The notes under the pieces are model-generated. The model was not told where the DNA came from, did not search any database, and saw only the letters and a program-made list of their open reading frames with translations. 64,000 nt of DNA. Source: Rhodothermales bacterium. GTDB taxonomy: Bacteria; Bacteroidota; Rhodothermia; Rhodothermales; JANQRZ01. The position numbers and the translations under genes were made by a program. The stretch spans positions 62,001-126,000 of the forward strand of contig JBDUXZ010000024.1 of NCBI GenBank assembly GCA_039944855.1, read 5' to 3'. Below are positions 31,886-40,013 of the stretch, piece after piece. Numbering within the stretch: position 1 is the stretch's first letter; the number at the start of each line of letters is the position of its first letter.

Positions 31886-32431
31886 CTAGCTCGACCGAAC
31901 CCGCTTCTTGACCGGCTTGTCGTCGTACTCGACGGGCTGCCCGAGGTGATCCTTGCCTTCCTCGAACAGTTCGAGGTACGACGTGACGGGATAGCGGTCC
32001 CCGTAGATCTCCTTCATCTTCTGGTAGCGCAGCTTGCACGCCATCTTGAAGGCGGTCTCCTCGCCGTACTTCCGGATCGAGAACGACGTCCCGCGTGCTT
32101 CGCCGGGGGCCGGATTCCAGGAGACGGCGTAGACCTCGTGGCGGTGACCGTGACGATCGCGCTTAAACGTGCGCGACACGCCGAGTACGCCCGTGGCGTT
32201 GTTCTTGTTGTGCCGGATGAGACGCCGTTTCGGCTCGCTCTCTGGCATGGCATCGACCTCTTCCTTCAGGCTCTCGCGGTACTTCAGGGCTTGCTGGAAT
32301 GCGTCCTCTTTGCTCCCGCACTTCCGATCGCTGAAGAGCTTGGAGTAGGTCTTTCCGTGCCGATAGACACGGACTTGCCACCCGTGAGTCGAGTCGGAAT
32401 CGATACGAATAACTCCCTTTGCTCTCGGCAT
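31886..32431 (-). CDS. Bacterial protein with two AP2-like DNA-binding domains
   Basis: A 181-residue basic protein. Two segments have the AP2/ERF fold pattern of three strands then a helix. Unit 1, at about residues 5-55, has GVIRIDSDSTHGWQVRVYRHGKTYSKLF then SKEDAFQQALKYRESL. Unit 2, at about 78-145, has TGVLGVSRTFKRDRHGHRHEVYAVSWNPAP then GEETAFKMACKLRYQKMKEI. Bacterial AP2 domains are mainly known attached to homing endonucleases; none is fused here, pointing to a transcription factor or a domesticated relic. The upstream space is unusually AT-rich. The C-terminal about 35 residues are charged (ELFEEGKDHLGQPVEYDDKP). Confidence 0.75.
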   Translation of the reverse strand: MPRAKGVIRIDSDSTHGWQVRVYRHGKTYSKLFSDRKCGSKEDAFQQALKYRESLKEEVDAMPESEPKRRLIRHNKNNATGVLGVSRTFKRDRHGHRHEVYAVSWNPAPGEARGTSFSIRKYGEETAFKMACKLRYQKMKEIYGDRYPVTSYLELFEEGKDHLGQPVEYDDKPVKKRVRSS

Positions 32432-32619
32432 GGATCTGGGTCTCCTGGTGGACTAAGTTGGGCCTGGGTGGGACAATATATGGCGTACCCACGGAGAATA
32501 CACCCCTTTTCCTAATTGCGCACCGCAAGCAGCGGATTTTAAAGTACTCCGCTTTAGTAATGAACCTGGACCCTAACTAGTATGATGCCGACTACGGGTT
32601 TTGACCCGGCCGTTAGCCA
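32432..32619. other. AT-rich intergenic region between AP2-like and DUF1206 genes
   Basis: 188 nt, visibly lower in G+C than its surroundings, with AATATATGG near 32476 and a 6-bp hairpin AGCGGA...TCCGCT around 32533-32555. A GACCCGGCC direct repeat spans about 32604 to 32632. It probably holds the AP2-like gene promoter and the DUF1206 3' region. Confidence 0.4.
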
Positions 32620-33444
32620 TCACGACCCGGCCGGGATCCGTCGGTAGCGGGCGAGGACGCCGCAGTACACGCCGTACGCGACGAACCCGAGGGCAACGAC
32701 CCCGAGCAGGTACGGCCCATAGGGCTGTGCGGCGAGCGTGTCGAGCGCGCCTTCTAAGCCACGCGCTTCTTCCGGGTTCGCGGTGAGAGCGGCCTGGATT
32801 AAGAAAACGCCGATGATGCCGAACACCACGCCGCGCGCCGCGAGCCCGGCCTGCCCCACGCGCTTCGTCCACGTCCGCTCGGTCGCGCTCATCTCGCCGG
32901 TCTTCAGCTTGTCGAAGAACTCGGCCTCGTACGCCTTGTAGAGCTGGTAGAGGCCGATCCCAATCGTGATGGCGCCGGCGATGCCGACGAGCCACACGCC
33001 AAACGGCTGTGCCATGAGTTTCGCCGTCCACGTGTCGGCCCCGCTCTCACCCCCGCTTCCACCGTTGCCGAGTAGGAGCCGCAAGGCCGCCCACCCGAGC
33101 CCGGCGTAGATCACGCCGCTGCCGAAGTAGCCGATCCGTTTGATGACGCCCTCGGCGTCGGTCCCTTTGTTGTCCGGGTCGAGGAAGGCCTGGACGAAAC
33201 GCCAGAGGGCATAGCCGAACAGCCCGATGGCGGCGGCACCGACGAGGATTTGGCCGAAGGGTCCGTCCGCGATCGTCCGGAGCACGCCGCGCGACCCGCT
33301 CGTCTCGCCGCCCGAGCCGAAGGCCGCCATCACGGCGAGCACGCCGATAAGGCCGTAGACGACGCCTTTGACGGCGTACCCGAAGCGGGCGAGTTTCTCG
33401 ACGGTATCGCTGTGCGCAGCCTGTTGCGGAGAGGGGTGATTCAT
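32620..33444 (-). CDS. DUF1206 membrane protein
   Basis: A 274-residue integral membrane protein of the DUF1206 family. It is built of three repeats of about 85 residues, each with two helices: ARFGYAVKGVVYGLIGVLAVMAAFG, KRIGYFGSGVIYAGLGWAALRLLLG and GQAGLAARGVVFGIIGVFLIQAALT begin the units. Each carries the family's aromatic/GxxYxGxG pattern. Function is unknown; members are often stress-inducible. The start at 33444 (MNHPSPQQAAHSDTVEKL) is preceded by a strongly pyrimidine-rich leader and a candidate ECF-like promoter about 75 nt upstream. Confidence 0.88.
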   Translation of the reverse strand: MNHPSPQQAAHSDTVEKLARFGYAVKGVVYGLIGVLAVMAAFGSGGETSGSRGVLRTIADGPFGQILVGAAAIGLFGYALWRFVQAFLDPDNKGTDAEGVIKRIGYFGSGVIYAGLGWAALRLLLGNGGSGGESGADTWTAKLMAQPFGVWLVGIAGAITIGIGLYQLYKAYEAEFFDKLKTGEMSATERTWTKRVGQAGLAARGVVFGIIGVFLIQAALTANPEEARGLEGALDTLAAQPYGPYLLGVVALGFVAYGVYCGVLARYRRIPAGS

Positions 33445-33517
33445 GACGAGAAGAGATGAGGTGAGAAGAGAGGGGAATGGACAAGGCATTGGAGCCGAGC
33501 GCGCCCTATCCTCCCCT

Positions 33518-33543
33518 TCAACCTGTCAGCGTGCCGCTGGTTC
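33518..33543 (-). promoter_or_regulatory. Candidate ECF-like promoter of the DUF1206 gene
   Basis: On the minus strand GAACCA, 14 nt, GGTTGA (33543-33518). Identical spacing to the SDR and SnoaL-like gene promoters. The leader to the ATG at 33444 is about 73 nt and pyrimidine-rich. Confidence 0.55.
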
Positions 33544-33594
33544 GATGCGGTTAGCTCGCGCGGACCGGGTTCGTTACTCACGCAGAGACCCACG

Positions 33595-34371
33595 ATGAAT
33601 CTCCACGACTTCGCCTCGTCATTCCCGTCCTCCCTGTTGGACGAGGTGGGGCATCGGCCCTACCCCGTTCCCGGTCGGCCGTGGGTACTGCGGCAGACGT
33701 GGCGGAGGCTGCTCTTCCTCCACTGGCCCGTCCCGGTCGCGGTACTGCGGGGCTTAATTCCTCCGGTGTTCGAGGTGGACACGTTCGACGGGGAAGCATG
33801 GCTAGGCGTGGTCCCGTTCGAGATGGAGGGCGTCCGTCCACGCGGTCTGCCCGCCGTCTCACGCCTCTCCGACTTCGCCGAGTTGAACGTGCGAACGTAC
33901 GTCCGGCATCGCGGGAAGCAGGCCGTGTATTTCTTCAGCCTCGACGCGGCGAGCCGCCCGGCCGTGCGGATAGCGAGGGGGCTATTCCACCTCCCATACT
34001 TCGATGCGCACATGGCCGTGGCGGAGTCGGACGCGGCCGTGCACTACCACAGCTACCGCACGCATCGGGGAGCGAGACCGGCGACATTTGTCGGCGCCTA
34101 CCGGCCGACCGGACCCGCGGCGCAGAGCGAACCGGGCACGCTCGATCACTGGCTGACGGAGCGGTACGCGTTCGGGACGACGGACCGGCAGGGGCGCGCC
34201 GTGCTCGGGGAGATCCACCACCCGCCGTGGCCGCTCCAGCCCGCCGAGGCCGAGGTGCAGACAAACACGATGGCGGAGGCGGCCGGCATCGGGTTGCCGG
34301 ACACGCCGCCGCTGCTGCACTACGCCGAGCGGATCGACATGCTCGGCTGGGCGCCGAAGCGGGTCGAGTGA
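33595..34371 (+). CDS. DUF2071 (YqjF family) protein
   Basis: A 258-residue soluble protein matching the YqjF/DUF2071 family. Seen: RQTWRRLLFLHWPVPVAVLRGLIPP near the start, DTFDGEAWLGVVPFEMEGVRPRG, LSDFAELNVRTYVRHRGKQAVYFFSLDA and GLFHLPYFDAHMAVAE. These are the conserved family blocks. No catalytic role is established. The gene is divergent from DUF1206, with 150 nt between starts, and convergent with the HmuY-like gene. Confidence 0.88.
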   Translation: MNLHDFASSFPSSLLDEVGHRPYPVPGRPWVLRQTWRRLLFLHWPVPVAVLRGLIPPVFEVDTFDGEAWLGVVPFEMEGVRPRGLPAVSRLSDFAELNVRTYVRHRGKQAVYFFSLDAASRPAVRIARGLFHLPYFDAHMAVAESDAAVHYHSYRTHRGARPATFVGAYRPTGPAAQSEPGTLDHWLTERYAFGTTDRQGRAVLGEIHHPPWPLQPAEAEVQTNTMAEAAGIGLPDTPPLLHYAERIDMLGWAPKRVE

Positions 34372-34385
34372 ATCGGCTGGAAGAC

Positions 34386-34979
34386 TCAGCGGAGTTGTCG
34401 GGAGCCGTCGGTCTGGAAGAGGTAGCGGAACGTGTAGTAGCGGAAGCCCACGTCGGGGGCGATCTCGGCAGGGCCGGGGGCACCGAGGTAGTAGCTGTCG
34501 ATCTGCACCTTCGCGTAGCGTCCGTCGGCGGTGCGGACGGCGAGGACGACGGGACGCGGTGAGACGATGCCGGTCGCGAAGTCGTAGTCGTACCACCCGT
34601 TGCCGGCGCCGCCCGGAATCGCCGTCTCCATTCTGTCGATGCCCTGGTCTACGACGTAAGCCTCCGATGGCGGCGCTTCGGTGACGGCCGCGAAGCTCGT
34701 GTCGTGGAGCACGACGACGCCCCCTTCGCCCGGTCCGGACGAGCCGCCGTTGACGAGGATCGTCGTGGACTTGAAGGCAAGGTCCCACTTCGCAGAGGCG
34801 GAGTCGGCGGCGGGGACGACGGTGCCATCGCGGAGGCTGTAGAACGTGTAATGGCCGTCCTCGCCCCGGGCGTCCAGGTCTGCCACGGTCACCACAGTGG
34901 GTGTCGGCGCAGGCCGCGTGGAGAGGCACGCCGTGAGGAGGAGGGGGAGGGCCGCGAGAGCAAGATAACGGGGGCGCAT
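34386..34979 (-). CDS. HmuY family lipoprotein
   Basis: A 197-residue lipoprotein with a signal peptide ending LPLLLTAC (lipidated C18). The mature domain follows the HmuY pattern: YTFYSLRDGTVVPAADSASAKWDLAFKSTTILVNGGSSGPGEG, then GNGWYDYDFATGIVSPRPVVLAVRTADGRYAKVQIDSYYLG and a closing YYTFRYLFQTDGSRQL. HmuY binds haem at the cell surface of Porphyromonas. The His ligands of that protein are not obviously kept here, and no HmuR-type receptor is adjacent, so haem binding is uncertain. An ATG five codons upstream (34994) is an alternative start. Confidence 0.8.
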   Translation of the reverse strand: MRPRYLALAALPLLLTACLSTRPAPTPTVVTVADLDARGEDGHYTFYSLRDGTVVPAADSASAKWDLAFKSTTILVNGGSSGPGEGGVVVLHDTSFAAVTEAPPSEAYVVDQGIDRMETAIPGGAGNGWYDYDFATGIVSPRPVVLAVRTADGRYAKVQIDSYYLGAPGPAEIAPDVGFRYYTFRYLFQTDGSRQLR

Positions 34980-35166
34980 GGCGTGGGGAGTCATTCGAGA
35001 GCGGGAGGAGGCTACGTTGCGTAATCCGTTCGGGTCGCGGCGGTTGAATGAATTTTCTGCGGGGGGCGATGGCATGGTAGGTGCTCGTCGTCCGTTGTAC
35101 CATGAAACGGGTTGCTGTTTCGCGCGTCGTAAGCGGTAGCCCCTCTCCACTCCGACCGCTCCCCCC

Positions 35167-35877
35167 GTGCACCGCATCGCCGCCCGTAACCGTTTGCTCG
35201 CGCGCCGCTCCCGCCAGCGGATGCGGCAGGCACGGGCCGCGCTCGCTGCCCAGCGGCAGCGGCTCCGCGAGGAGATCGCCAGCGGGGTGACGCACGGGAT
35301 CGGGTTGCTGCTGGCCGTCGCGGCGGTGCCGGTGCTCATCGTGCTCGGCGCGCTCCGCGGCGACGCCGTCCACGTCGCCGGCTTCACGGTCTACGGCTCC
35401 TCGCTCGTCCTCGTCTACGCGACGTCGACGCTCTACCACGCCTTCCAGCAGCCGCGGCTCAAGCACGTCTTTCGCATCCTCGACCACGCGGCGATCTACC
35501 TCCTCATCGCGGGGACGTACACGCCGGTCACCCTCTTGAGCATGAACGGGCCGTGGGGGTGGACGCTGCTGACGCTCGTGTGGGCGCTCGCCGTGTTCGG
35601 CTGCGTGTTCAAGCTGTTCTTCGTGGACCGCTACGAGGGCTTTTCAACGGTGCTCTACCTCGTGATGGGGTGGCTCGTCGTCCTCGTCATCAAGCCGTTC
35701 CTCGCTGGGGTGCCGACCGTGCCGCTGCTGTGGCTGATCGCGGGCGGGCTGTGCTACACCGTAGGCGTCGTGTTCTTCGTGTGGGAACGGTTGCCGTACA
35801 ACCACGCCGTGTGGCACCTCTTCGTCATCGGTGGGAGCGCGTGCCACTACGTCGCGATGCTGCTCTATGTGTGGTGA
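35167..35877 (+). CDS. Hemolysin III / PAQR family membrane protein (YqfA-like)
   Basis: A 236-residue seven-helix membrane protein of the hemolysin III/PAQR family. Zinc-site motifs are visible: SGVTHGIGLLLAV in helix 1, STLYHAF after helix 2 with the conserved S...H, HVFRILDHAAIYLLIAGTYTPV, and the C-terminal pair in NHAVWHLFVIGGSACHYVAMLLYV. An unusually basic, Arg-rich N-terminus of 35 residues precedes the first helix. GTG at 35167 is used as start. PAQR relatives have been linked to membrane-lipid homeostasis; haemolytic activity should not be assumed. Confidence 0.9.
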   Translation: MHRIAARNRLLARRSRQRMRQARAALAAQRQRLREEIASGVTHGIGLLLAVAAVPVLIVLGALRGDAVHVAGFTVYGSSLVLVYATSTLYHAFQQPRLKHVFRILDHAAIYLLIAGTYTPVTLLSMNGPWGWTLLTLVWALAVFGCVFKLFFVDRYEGFSTVLYLVMGWLVVLVIKPFLAGVPTVPLLWLIAGGLCYTVGVVFFVWERLPYNHAVWHLFVIGGSACHYVAMLLYVW

Positions 35878-35885
35878 GTCGCGAC

Positions 35886-35937
35886 GTGTGGGGGTACGGA
35901 GGGGTGGGAGTAAAATCACGTCCACACGTCCACACCT
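35886..35937. repeat. GTGTGGAC octamers forming an inverted repeat
   Basis: GTGTGGGG, GTACGGAG, GGGTGGGA on the plus strand face CACGTCCACACGTCCACACC (GTGTGGAC twice on the minus strand) across a short AT-rich centre. It lies between the convergent hemolysin III and glycosyltransferase genes, where it could act as a two-way terminator. Confidence 0.75.
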
Positions 35938-37099
35938 AAAGCTTCCGATCCTTCCAGTTGATCTCGGGGAAGAAGAGGAGGACGGTGGGGAGCGTGACGA
36001 GGTAGAAGAACAGATACGCTTCGAAGGCGGGGAACGTCCGCAGCAGTCCGCGCCGCCGGCTCGGGCCGAGGGCCGTCCAGAGCACCGCGAAGTCCGCACC
36101 GACCTTGACCGCGAGGACCGCGAGCGTGGGGCCCGGCGCGACGAACAGGCCGACTAGCGGGAGGAGGTGTGCGAGGTGCGTGAGGGCGTACGCGGCGTAG
36201 ACCGCCGGCCGCGCTTTCATTCCCCCGCGCGCCCAGCGCCGACGCTGTTGGTACACGTCGGTGATGCGGTGGAGCGGAAGCGTGACGTTGCGGAGCGCGG
36301 GGTCGGCGGGGTAGCGGAGGCGGGCGTCGGTCTGCTCGTGGATGCTCTTGAAGAGCATGTAGTCCTCGGTCACCGAGAACGGGAGCGCGGGGTAGCCGCC
36401 GACGGCCTCGTAGAGCGAGCGGCGGAACGCCATGTTGTTACCCATCGCGGTGAGCGGCCGGCCGGCCTCGGCGAGGACGGAGGAGACGGCGAGGAGGTAC
36501 GCCCAGTCGAGCGCCTGCAACTCGCTCAGCCGGTCATCGGGCGTGTCGATGTACGTCTGGCCGCAGACCATCCCCGTCTCGGGGTCGTCGAAGTAGGCGA
36601 CGAGGCTGCGGGCCCACTCCGGCGGCGGCGCGCAATCGGCGTCGGAGACGAGGAGGATGTCGTGGTCGCAGGCCTCGACGGCGGAGTGGATGGCGAGGGC
36701 CTTGCCCCGGAGCGTGCCGTAGGGCGCGGGCACGTCGACGGCGTGCACGGTTGGCAGCACGGCCGGAGGCCCGCTTTGGTCGTCGTCGAGGTCGTCGCCC
36801 GCGAGCACGGCGGCGGCGGTGCGGACGCGGTAGCGCTCGATCACGGCCGCCGTCCCGTCCGTCGAGTGGTCGTCGGCGACGAAGATGTCGATCCGGTCGG
36901 CGGGGTAGTCCTGCGCGAGGAGGGCGTCGAGGCAGCGCGAGAGCCGGGTCTCCTCATTCCGCGCCGCCACGAGCACGGCGATGCGCGGGAGTGGAGCCGT
37001 CGCCACGGGCCGATGCCGCCGCGACAGCCGGGCCGTGAGCACGGCGAGGCCGAGCATCAGCGCGGCGTAGATGGCGGTGGGAAGGAGGAGGAACGTCAT
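35936..37099 (-). CDS. Family 2 glycosyltransferase, membrane-bound (last gene of glycan operon)
   Basis: A 387-residue GT2. An N-terminal helix (LLLPTAIYAALMLGLAVLTA) leads to the catalytic domain: IAVLVAARNEETRLSRCLDALLAQDYP, the nucleotide-binding DDHSTDG, the metal motif SDADCAPPP, a conserved TEDYMLF, and the acceptor-site QQRRRWARGG, which is the QxxRW motif of processive or hyaluronan/cellulose-synthase-like enzymes. Three C-terminal helices follow. The ATG overlaps the stop of the deacetylase gene by 4 nt (ATGA), indicating translational coupling. Sugar and acceptor are unknown. Confidence 0.9.
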   Translation of the reverse strand: MTFLLLPTAIYAALMLGLAVLTARLSRRHRPVATAPLPRIAVLVAARNEETRLSRCLDALLAQDYPADRIDIFVADDHSTDGTAAVIERYRVRTAAAVLAGDDLDDDQSGPPAVLPTVHAVDVPAPYGTLRGKALAIHSAVEACDHDILLVSDADCAPPPEWARSLVAYFDDPETGMVCGQTYIDTPDDRLSELQALDWAYLLAVSSVLAEAGRPLTAMGNNMAFRRSLYEAVGGYPALPFSVTEDYMLFKSIHEQTDARLRYPADPALRNVTLPLHRITDVYQQRRRWARGGMKARPAVYAAYALTHLAHLLPLVGLFVAPGPTLAVLAVKVGADFAVLWTALGPSRRRGLLRTFPAFEAYLFFYLVTLPTVLLFFPEINWKDRKL

Positions 37100-37785
37100 G
37101 CGGGGGCGCGGTCGAGCGAGGCGCGGTCGAACGAAGCAGGGTCGAGCGAGGCGAAGCGGTAGCCGTCGGCCAGGAGGTAGGGGAGGGCGCGGGCGAGGGC
37201 CGTCGGCGTCACGCGCCGGGCGTGTCCCCCCTCGTGCAGCACGATCACGGAGCCCGGCCGCGCACTCCCGACGACGCGCTGAAAGACGACCTCCGCAGTG
37301 GCCGAAGATAGGAAGTCCCCGGGCATCACGTCCCACATCACCATCCGCTGCCCGCGCGCCCGGCACCACGCCCGCATCGCGAACGTGAAGTGGCCGTACG
37401 GGGGCCGCATCCACCGCACGGCCTCGCCGGTCACGTCCTCCAGCGTCGCCGTCGCCCGCTCCATCTCGGCGGTGACGGTCGCGGCGGGCGTCTTCCACGG
37501 GTCGGGGTGCGTGTCGGTGTGCTGCCCCACGACGTGCCCCGCGTCGCGGATGGCGCGGACGAGGTCGGGGCGGCGGCGTGACGGGGCACCGAGCAGGAAG
37601 AACGCAGCCGGGACCTCATAGCGAGCGAGGAGGTCGAGGAGGGCGGGCGTCGCCTCGTCGGGGCCATCGTCGAAGGTGAGGTAGAGCGTGCGCGAGCCGT
37701 CGTTCCGCCGCCAGAGGAGGTCGGGGAAGAGGCGGGCCGCCGTGCGCGGGGCCGCAGCGCCGAGAAAAAGCGTGAGCGCGCTCAT
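37096..37785 (-). CDS. Polysaccharide deacetylase family protein
   Basis: A 229-residue NodB-domain deacetylase. Motif 1 is TLYLTFDDGPDEATP, with the catalytic base and metal-binding Asp. Motif 2 is GQHTDTHPDPW, supplying the two metal histidines. Motif 3 is RWMRPPYGHFT, and motifs 4-5 include WDVMPGDF and SVIVLHEGG. Such enzymes remove N-acetyl groups from glycans or peptidoglycan. There is no cleavable signal peptide, so it may act in the cytoplasm or at the membrane on a lipid-linked intermediate. Both ends overlap neighbours by ATGA (37096-37099 and 37782-37785). Confidence 0.9.
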   Translation of the reverse strand: MSALTLFLGAAAPRTAARLFPDLLWRRNDGSRTLYLTFDDGPDEATPALLDLLARYEVPAAFFLLGAPSRRRPDLVRAIRDAGHVVGQHTDTHPDPWKTPAATVTAEMERATATLEDVTGEAVRWMRPPYGHFTFAMRAWCRARGQRMVMWDVMPGDFLSSATAEVVFQRVVGSARPGSVIVLHEGGHARRVTPTALARALPYLLADGYRFASLDPASFDRASLDRAPA

Positions 37786-38984
37786 CGGTCGATCCGCCGG
37801 CCCTTCCACTCGTAGCCGCCGAGGGCGCCGGCCGCGCCCATCGCCACGATGTACGGGAGGTGGAGGAGTTGAGCGGGGAGGAAGTACGCCATCAACCGAG
37901 CGCGTCCGAAATGGCGACACGCAGGGCCGAGCAGGGCCGCTTCGGGGAGGGCTTTGAGCGCGAACCCGGTCAGCAGCGGGAGCGCCAGCCCCGGCACGAA
38001 CGGCAGCGCGAGCAGGCCGCCGAGGAGCACGACGTAGAACGTGTAGATCGCCCCGATGAGCGCGACGAGCGCGGGGTGCGGGTAGTGCGCGCCCTTCGAC
38101 GCCCACCGGCGGCGCTGCTCGAAGAAGGCGCCGGGGCTGTCCGGCGCATCCGTCAGCACGGCGGCGTTGGGGTCGGGGCAGAAGCGGACGCGCCAGTCCG
38201 TCGTGTACGCGATCTTCTGCATCAGCAGTTCGTCGTCGCCCGAGGTCAGGTGGTCGATCCCGCTAAACCCGCCGAGGTCGTGGAACACGTCCCTGCGGTA
38301 CGCCACGTTCGCCCCGTTGCACAGGTTCGGCCGGCCGATCCCGATCGCGCCCGCGCCGACGGCGACGAGCCCGAGGAATTCGAGCGCCGCCACGTCCGCG
38401 GCCGGACTGCCGGTCGGGTAGAGCACCGGCCCGGAGACGAGCGCCGTGCCGTCGTCGAACGTCGCGGCCATCGTCCGAATCCAGCCGGGGGGGACCGTGC
38501 AGTCGGCGTCGGTCGTGAGGATGATCTCGCCGCGCGCGTGCTCGATGCCTTTCTCGATCGCGCGCTTTTTGTGGGCGCGGGCGCGGTCCTCGTTCTCCGG
38601 CATCGAGATGAGACGGAGGCGCGGTGGCTCATCGTCCGATTCGAACCCGGCCGGGATGGCGGCCTCGTTGTAGCGCGCCATCGCCCGACGCACGAGGTCC
38701 GGCGTCGCGTCGCCCGAGAGGTCGTCGACGACGAGGACTTCGAAGCGGTCCTCGGGGTAGTCCCCGGCGAAGATCGAGTCGAGGCAGGCGGTGATCGACG
38801 CCGCTTCGTCGCGCGCCGGAACGATGACGGTAACGTGTGGGGGTGTGGACGTGTGGAGGTGTGGACGTGGGGAGGGCCCGTCCTCCCTTTCCCGCACGAC
38901 GCGGCGGAAGCCGACGGCGAAACTGCCGATCGCGAGGGCGTAGACCAACCCCGACCCAAGCAGGATCGCCGCGAATACGCCCAT
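37782..38984 (-). CDS. Family 2 glycosyltransferase with repeat-encoded linker
   Basis: A 400-residue GT2. An N-terminal membrane helix (FAAILLGSGLVYALAIGSFAVGF) is joined to the catalytic domain by the linker PSPRPHLHTSTPPH, encoded by five GTGTGGAN octamers. The catalytic core has VTVIVPARDEAASITACLDSI, VLVVDDLSGDAT, TTDADCTVPP, TSGDDELLMQKI and EQRRRWASKG (QxxRW-type). Four C-terminal hydrophobic segments follow. It is the second gene of the operon; its start overlaps the flippase-like gene stop by 1 nt (TGATG). It resembles the other GT2 in the operon, suggesting two sequential sugar transfers or a duplication. Confidence 0.9.
   Translation of the reverse strand: MGVFAAILLGSGLVYALAIGSFAVGFRRVVREREDGPSPRPHLHTSTPPHVTVIVPARDEAASITACLDSIFAGDYPEDRFEVLVVDDLSGDATPDLVRRAMARYNEAAIPAGFESDDEPPRLRLISMPENEDRARAHKKRAIEKGIEHARGEIILTTDADCTVPPGWIRTMAATFDDGTALVSGPVLYPTGSPAADVAALEFLGLVAVGAGAIGIGRPNLCNGANVAYRRDVFHDLGGFSGIDHLTSGDDELLMQKIAYTTDWRVRFCPDPNAAVLTDAPDSPGAFFEQRRRWASKGAHYPHPALVALIGAIYTFYVVLLGGLLALPFVPGLALPLLTGFALKALPEAALLGPACRHFGRARLMAYFLPAQLLHLPYIVAMGAAGALGGYEWKGRRIDR
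38835..38874. repeat. GTGTGGAN octamer array inside a glycosyltransferase gene
   Basis: Five octamers in plus-strand order: GTGTGGGG, GTGTGGAC, GTGTGGAG, GTGTGGAC, GTGGGGAG. They encode the linker RPHLHTSTPPH of the minus-strand glycosyltransferase. The same unit appears between genes at 20641-20664 and 35886-35937. Confidence 0.85.
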
Positions 38985-39949
38985 CACGAGCGGACCTCCA
39001 CCGGCGCGGGCACGGGGCCGTCGTCCGGCGTCAGCCGCAGCTTCAGCACGAACGGCAGGCCGACGAGCGACGGCAGCAGGAGGTTGACGCAGAACAGCAG
39101 GAACGCCGCGTTGAACGCCGCCGCCGCCGCGATCCCGAGCGCGCCCATGAAGTAGACCGCCGCGCCCTCGCGGATGCCGAGGTCGGCGAGCGTGAACGAC
39201 GGGATCGCGCTCTTGGCGAAGAACACGAGCGCCACGCCGCCCGCCGCCGCCAGCCAGCTCGCCGCCGGGGCGAAGGCGAAGACGAGGAAGACGAACTGCG
39301 CCGAGAAGATGCCGTAGCGGACGGCCGAGAGCGCGAGGAGCGACCGCGCATCGCGCCGGTCGAAGGCGTCGAGGAAGGCGAGGCGGTGCGCGAAACGCTG
39401 CGGGACGACGAGCGCGAGGAGCCGTCGGGCGATGCGCGGGTGCAGCAGGAGGTAGACGAACGCCGCCGTGCCGACGAGTCCAACGCCGAGCACCGTCGCC
39501 CACGCGAGCGCCGGCACATCGGTCCGCGTCAGCAGGAACGGGACGAGGGCGGCGAGGCCGACGACGAGGCTGCACGCGAGCGTCGCCATGCGCTCGGCGA
39601 ACGTGAGCGCGGCCAGCTCCCACGCCGGGGCGTCGCGGAGGTAGAAGGCGCGGCCCGCGTAGTCGCCGAGGCGGCCGGGTGTGACGAGCCCGAGCGGGTA
39701 GCCGCTGAGCACGGCCGCGAGCGTCTCCGCGAAGCGCACGTCGGGCGCGATCCGTCGCACGAGCCGGTGCCAGCGGTACGCCTCCAGCCCTACGTTCGCG
39801 GGCAGGAGCGCGAGCGCCGCCGCGATCCACCACCCGTTCGCCGTCCGCGTCGCCGCGAGGATCTCCTCGCCGTCCACGAGGTGCGCCACGTACACGACCG
39901 TCGCGACGGCGAGGACGAGCTTGAGGACGAAGAAGGCGAACGAGCGCAC
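38984..39949 (-). CDS. Flippase-like (lysylphosphatidylglycerol synthase TM-domain) protein
   Basis: A 321-residue membrane protein with about eight hydrophobic helices, of the flippase-like/LPG synthase transmembrane family (YbhN-like). Seen: LPANVGLEAYRWHRLVRRI, the family signature GYPLGLVTPGRLGDYAGRAFYL, and FAKSAIPSFTLADLGIREGAAVYFMG with the conserved D.G.RE. It lacks the catalytic synthetase domain of MprF, so it probably moves or presents a lipid-linked substrate. It is the first gene of a four-gene, overlapping operon with two GT2 enzymes and a deacetylase. That context suggests export of a deacetylated glycan or glycolipid. Confidence 0.87.
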   Translation of the reverse strand: MRSFAFFVLKLVLAVATVVYVAHLVDGEEILAATRTANGWWIAAALALLPANVGLEAYRWHRLVRRIAPDVRFAETLAAVLSGYPLGLVTPGRLGDYAGRAFYLRDAPAWELAALTFAERMATLACSLVVGLAALVPFLLTRTDVPALAWATVLGVGLVGTAAFVYLLLHPRIARRLLALVVPQRFAHRLAFLDAFDRRDARSLLALSAVRYGIFSAQFVFLVFAFAPAASWLAAAGGVALVFFAKSAIPSFTLADLGIREGAAVYFMGALGIAAAAAFNAAFLLFCVNLLLPSLVGLPFVLKLRLTPDDGPVPAPVEVRS

Positions 39950-40013
39950 GCGGCGGACGGGGCGGGTGGGGAGATCGGCCGAGAAGATAGAGCCGTCGCG
40001 CAGGGGACGGGGT

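Noticed and set aside
37782-39833. 683-codon reading that joins the flippase region to the glycosyltransferase
   Set aside because: Frame upstream of 38984 is out of phase with the flippase-like gene and low-complexity; the ATG at 38984 gives a clean GT2.
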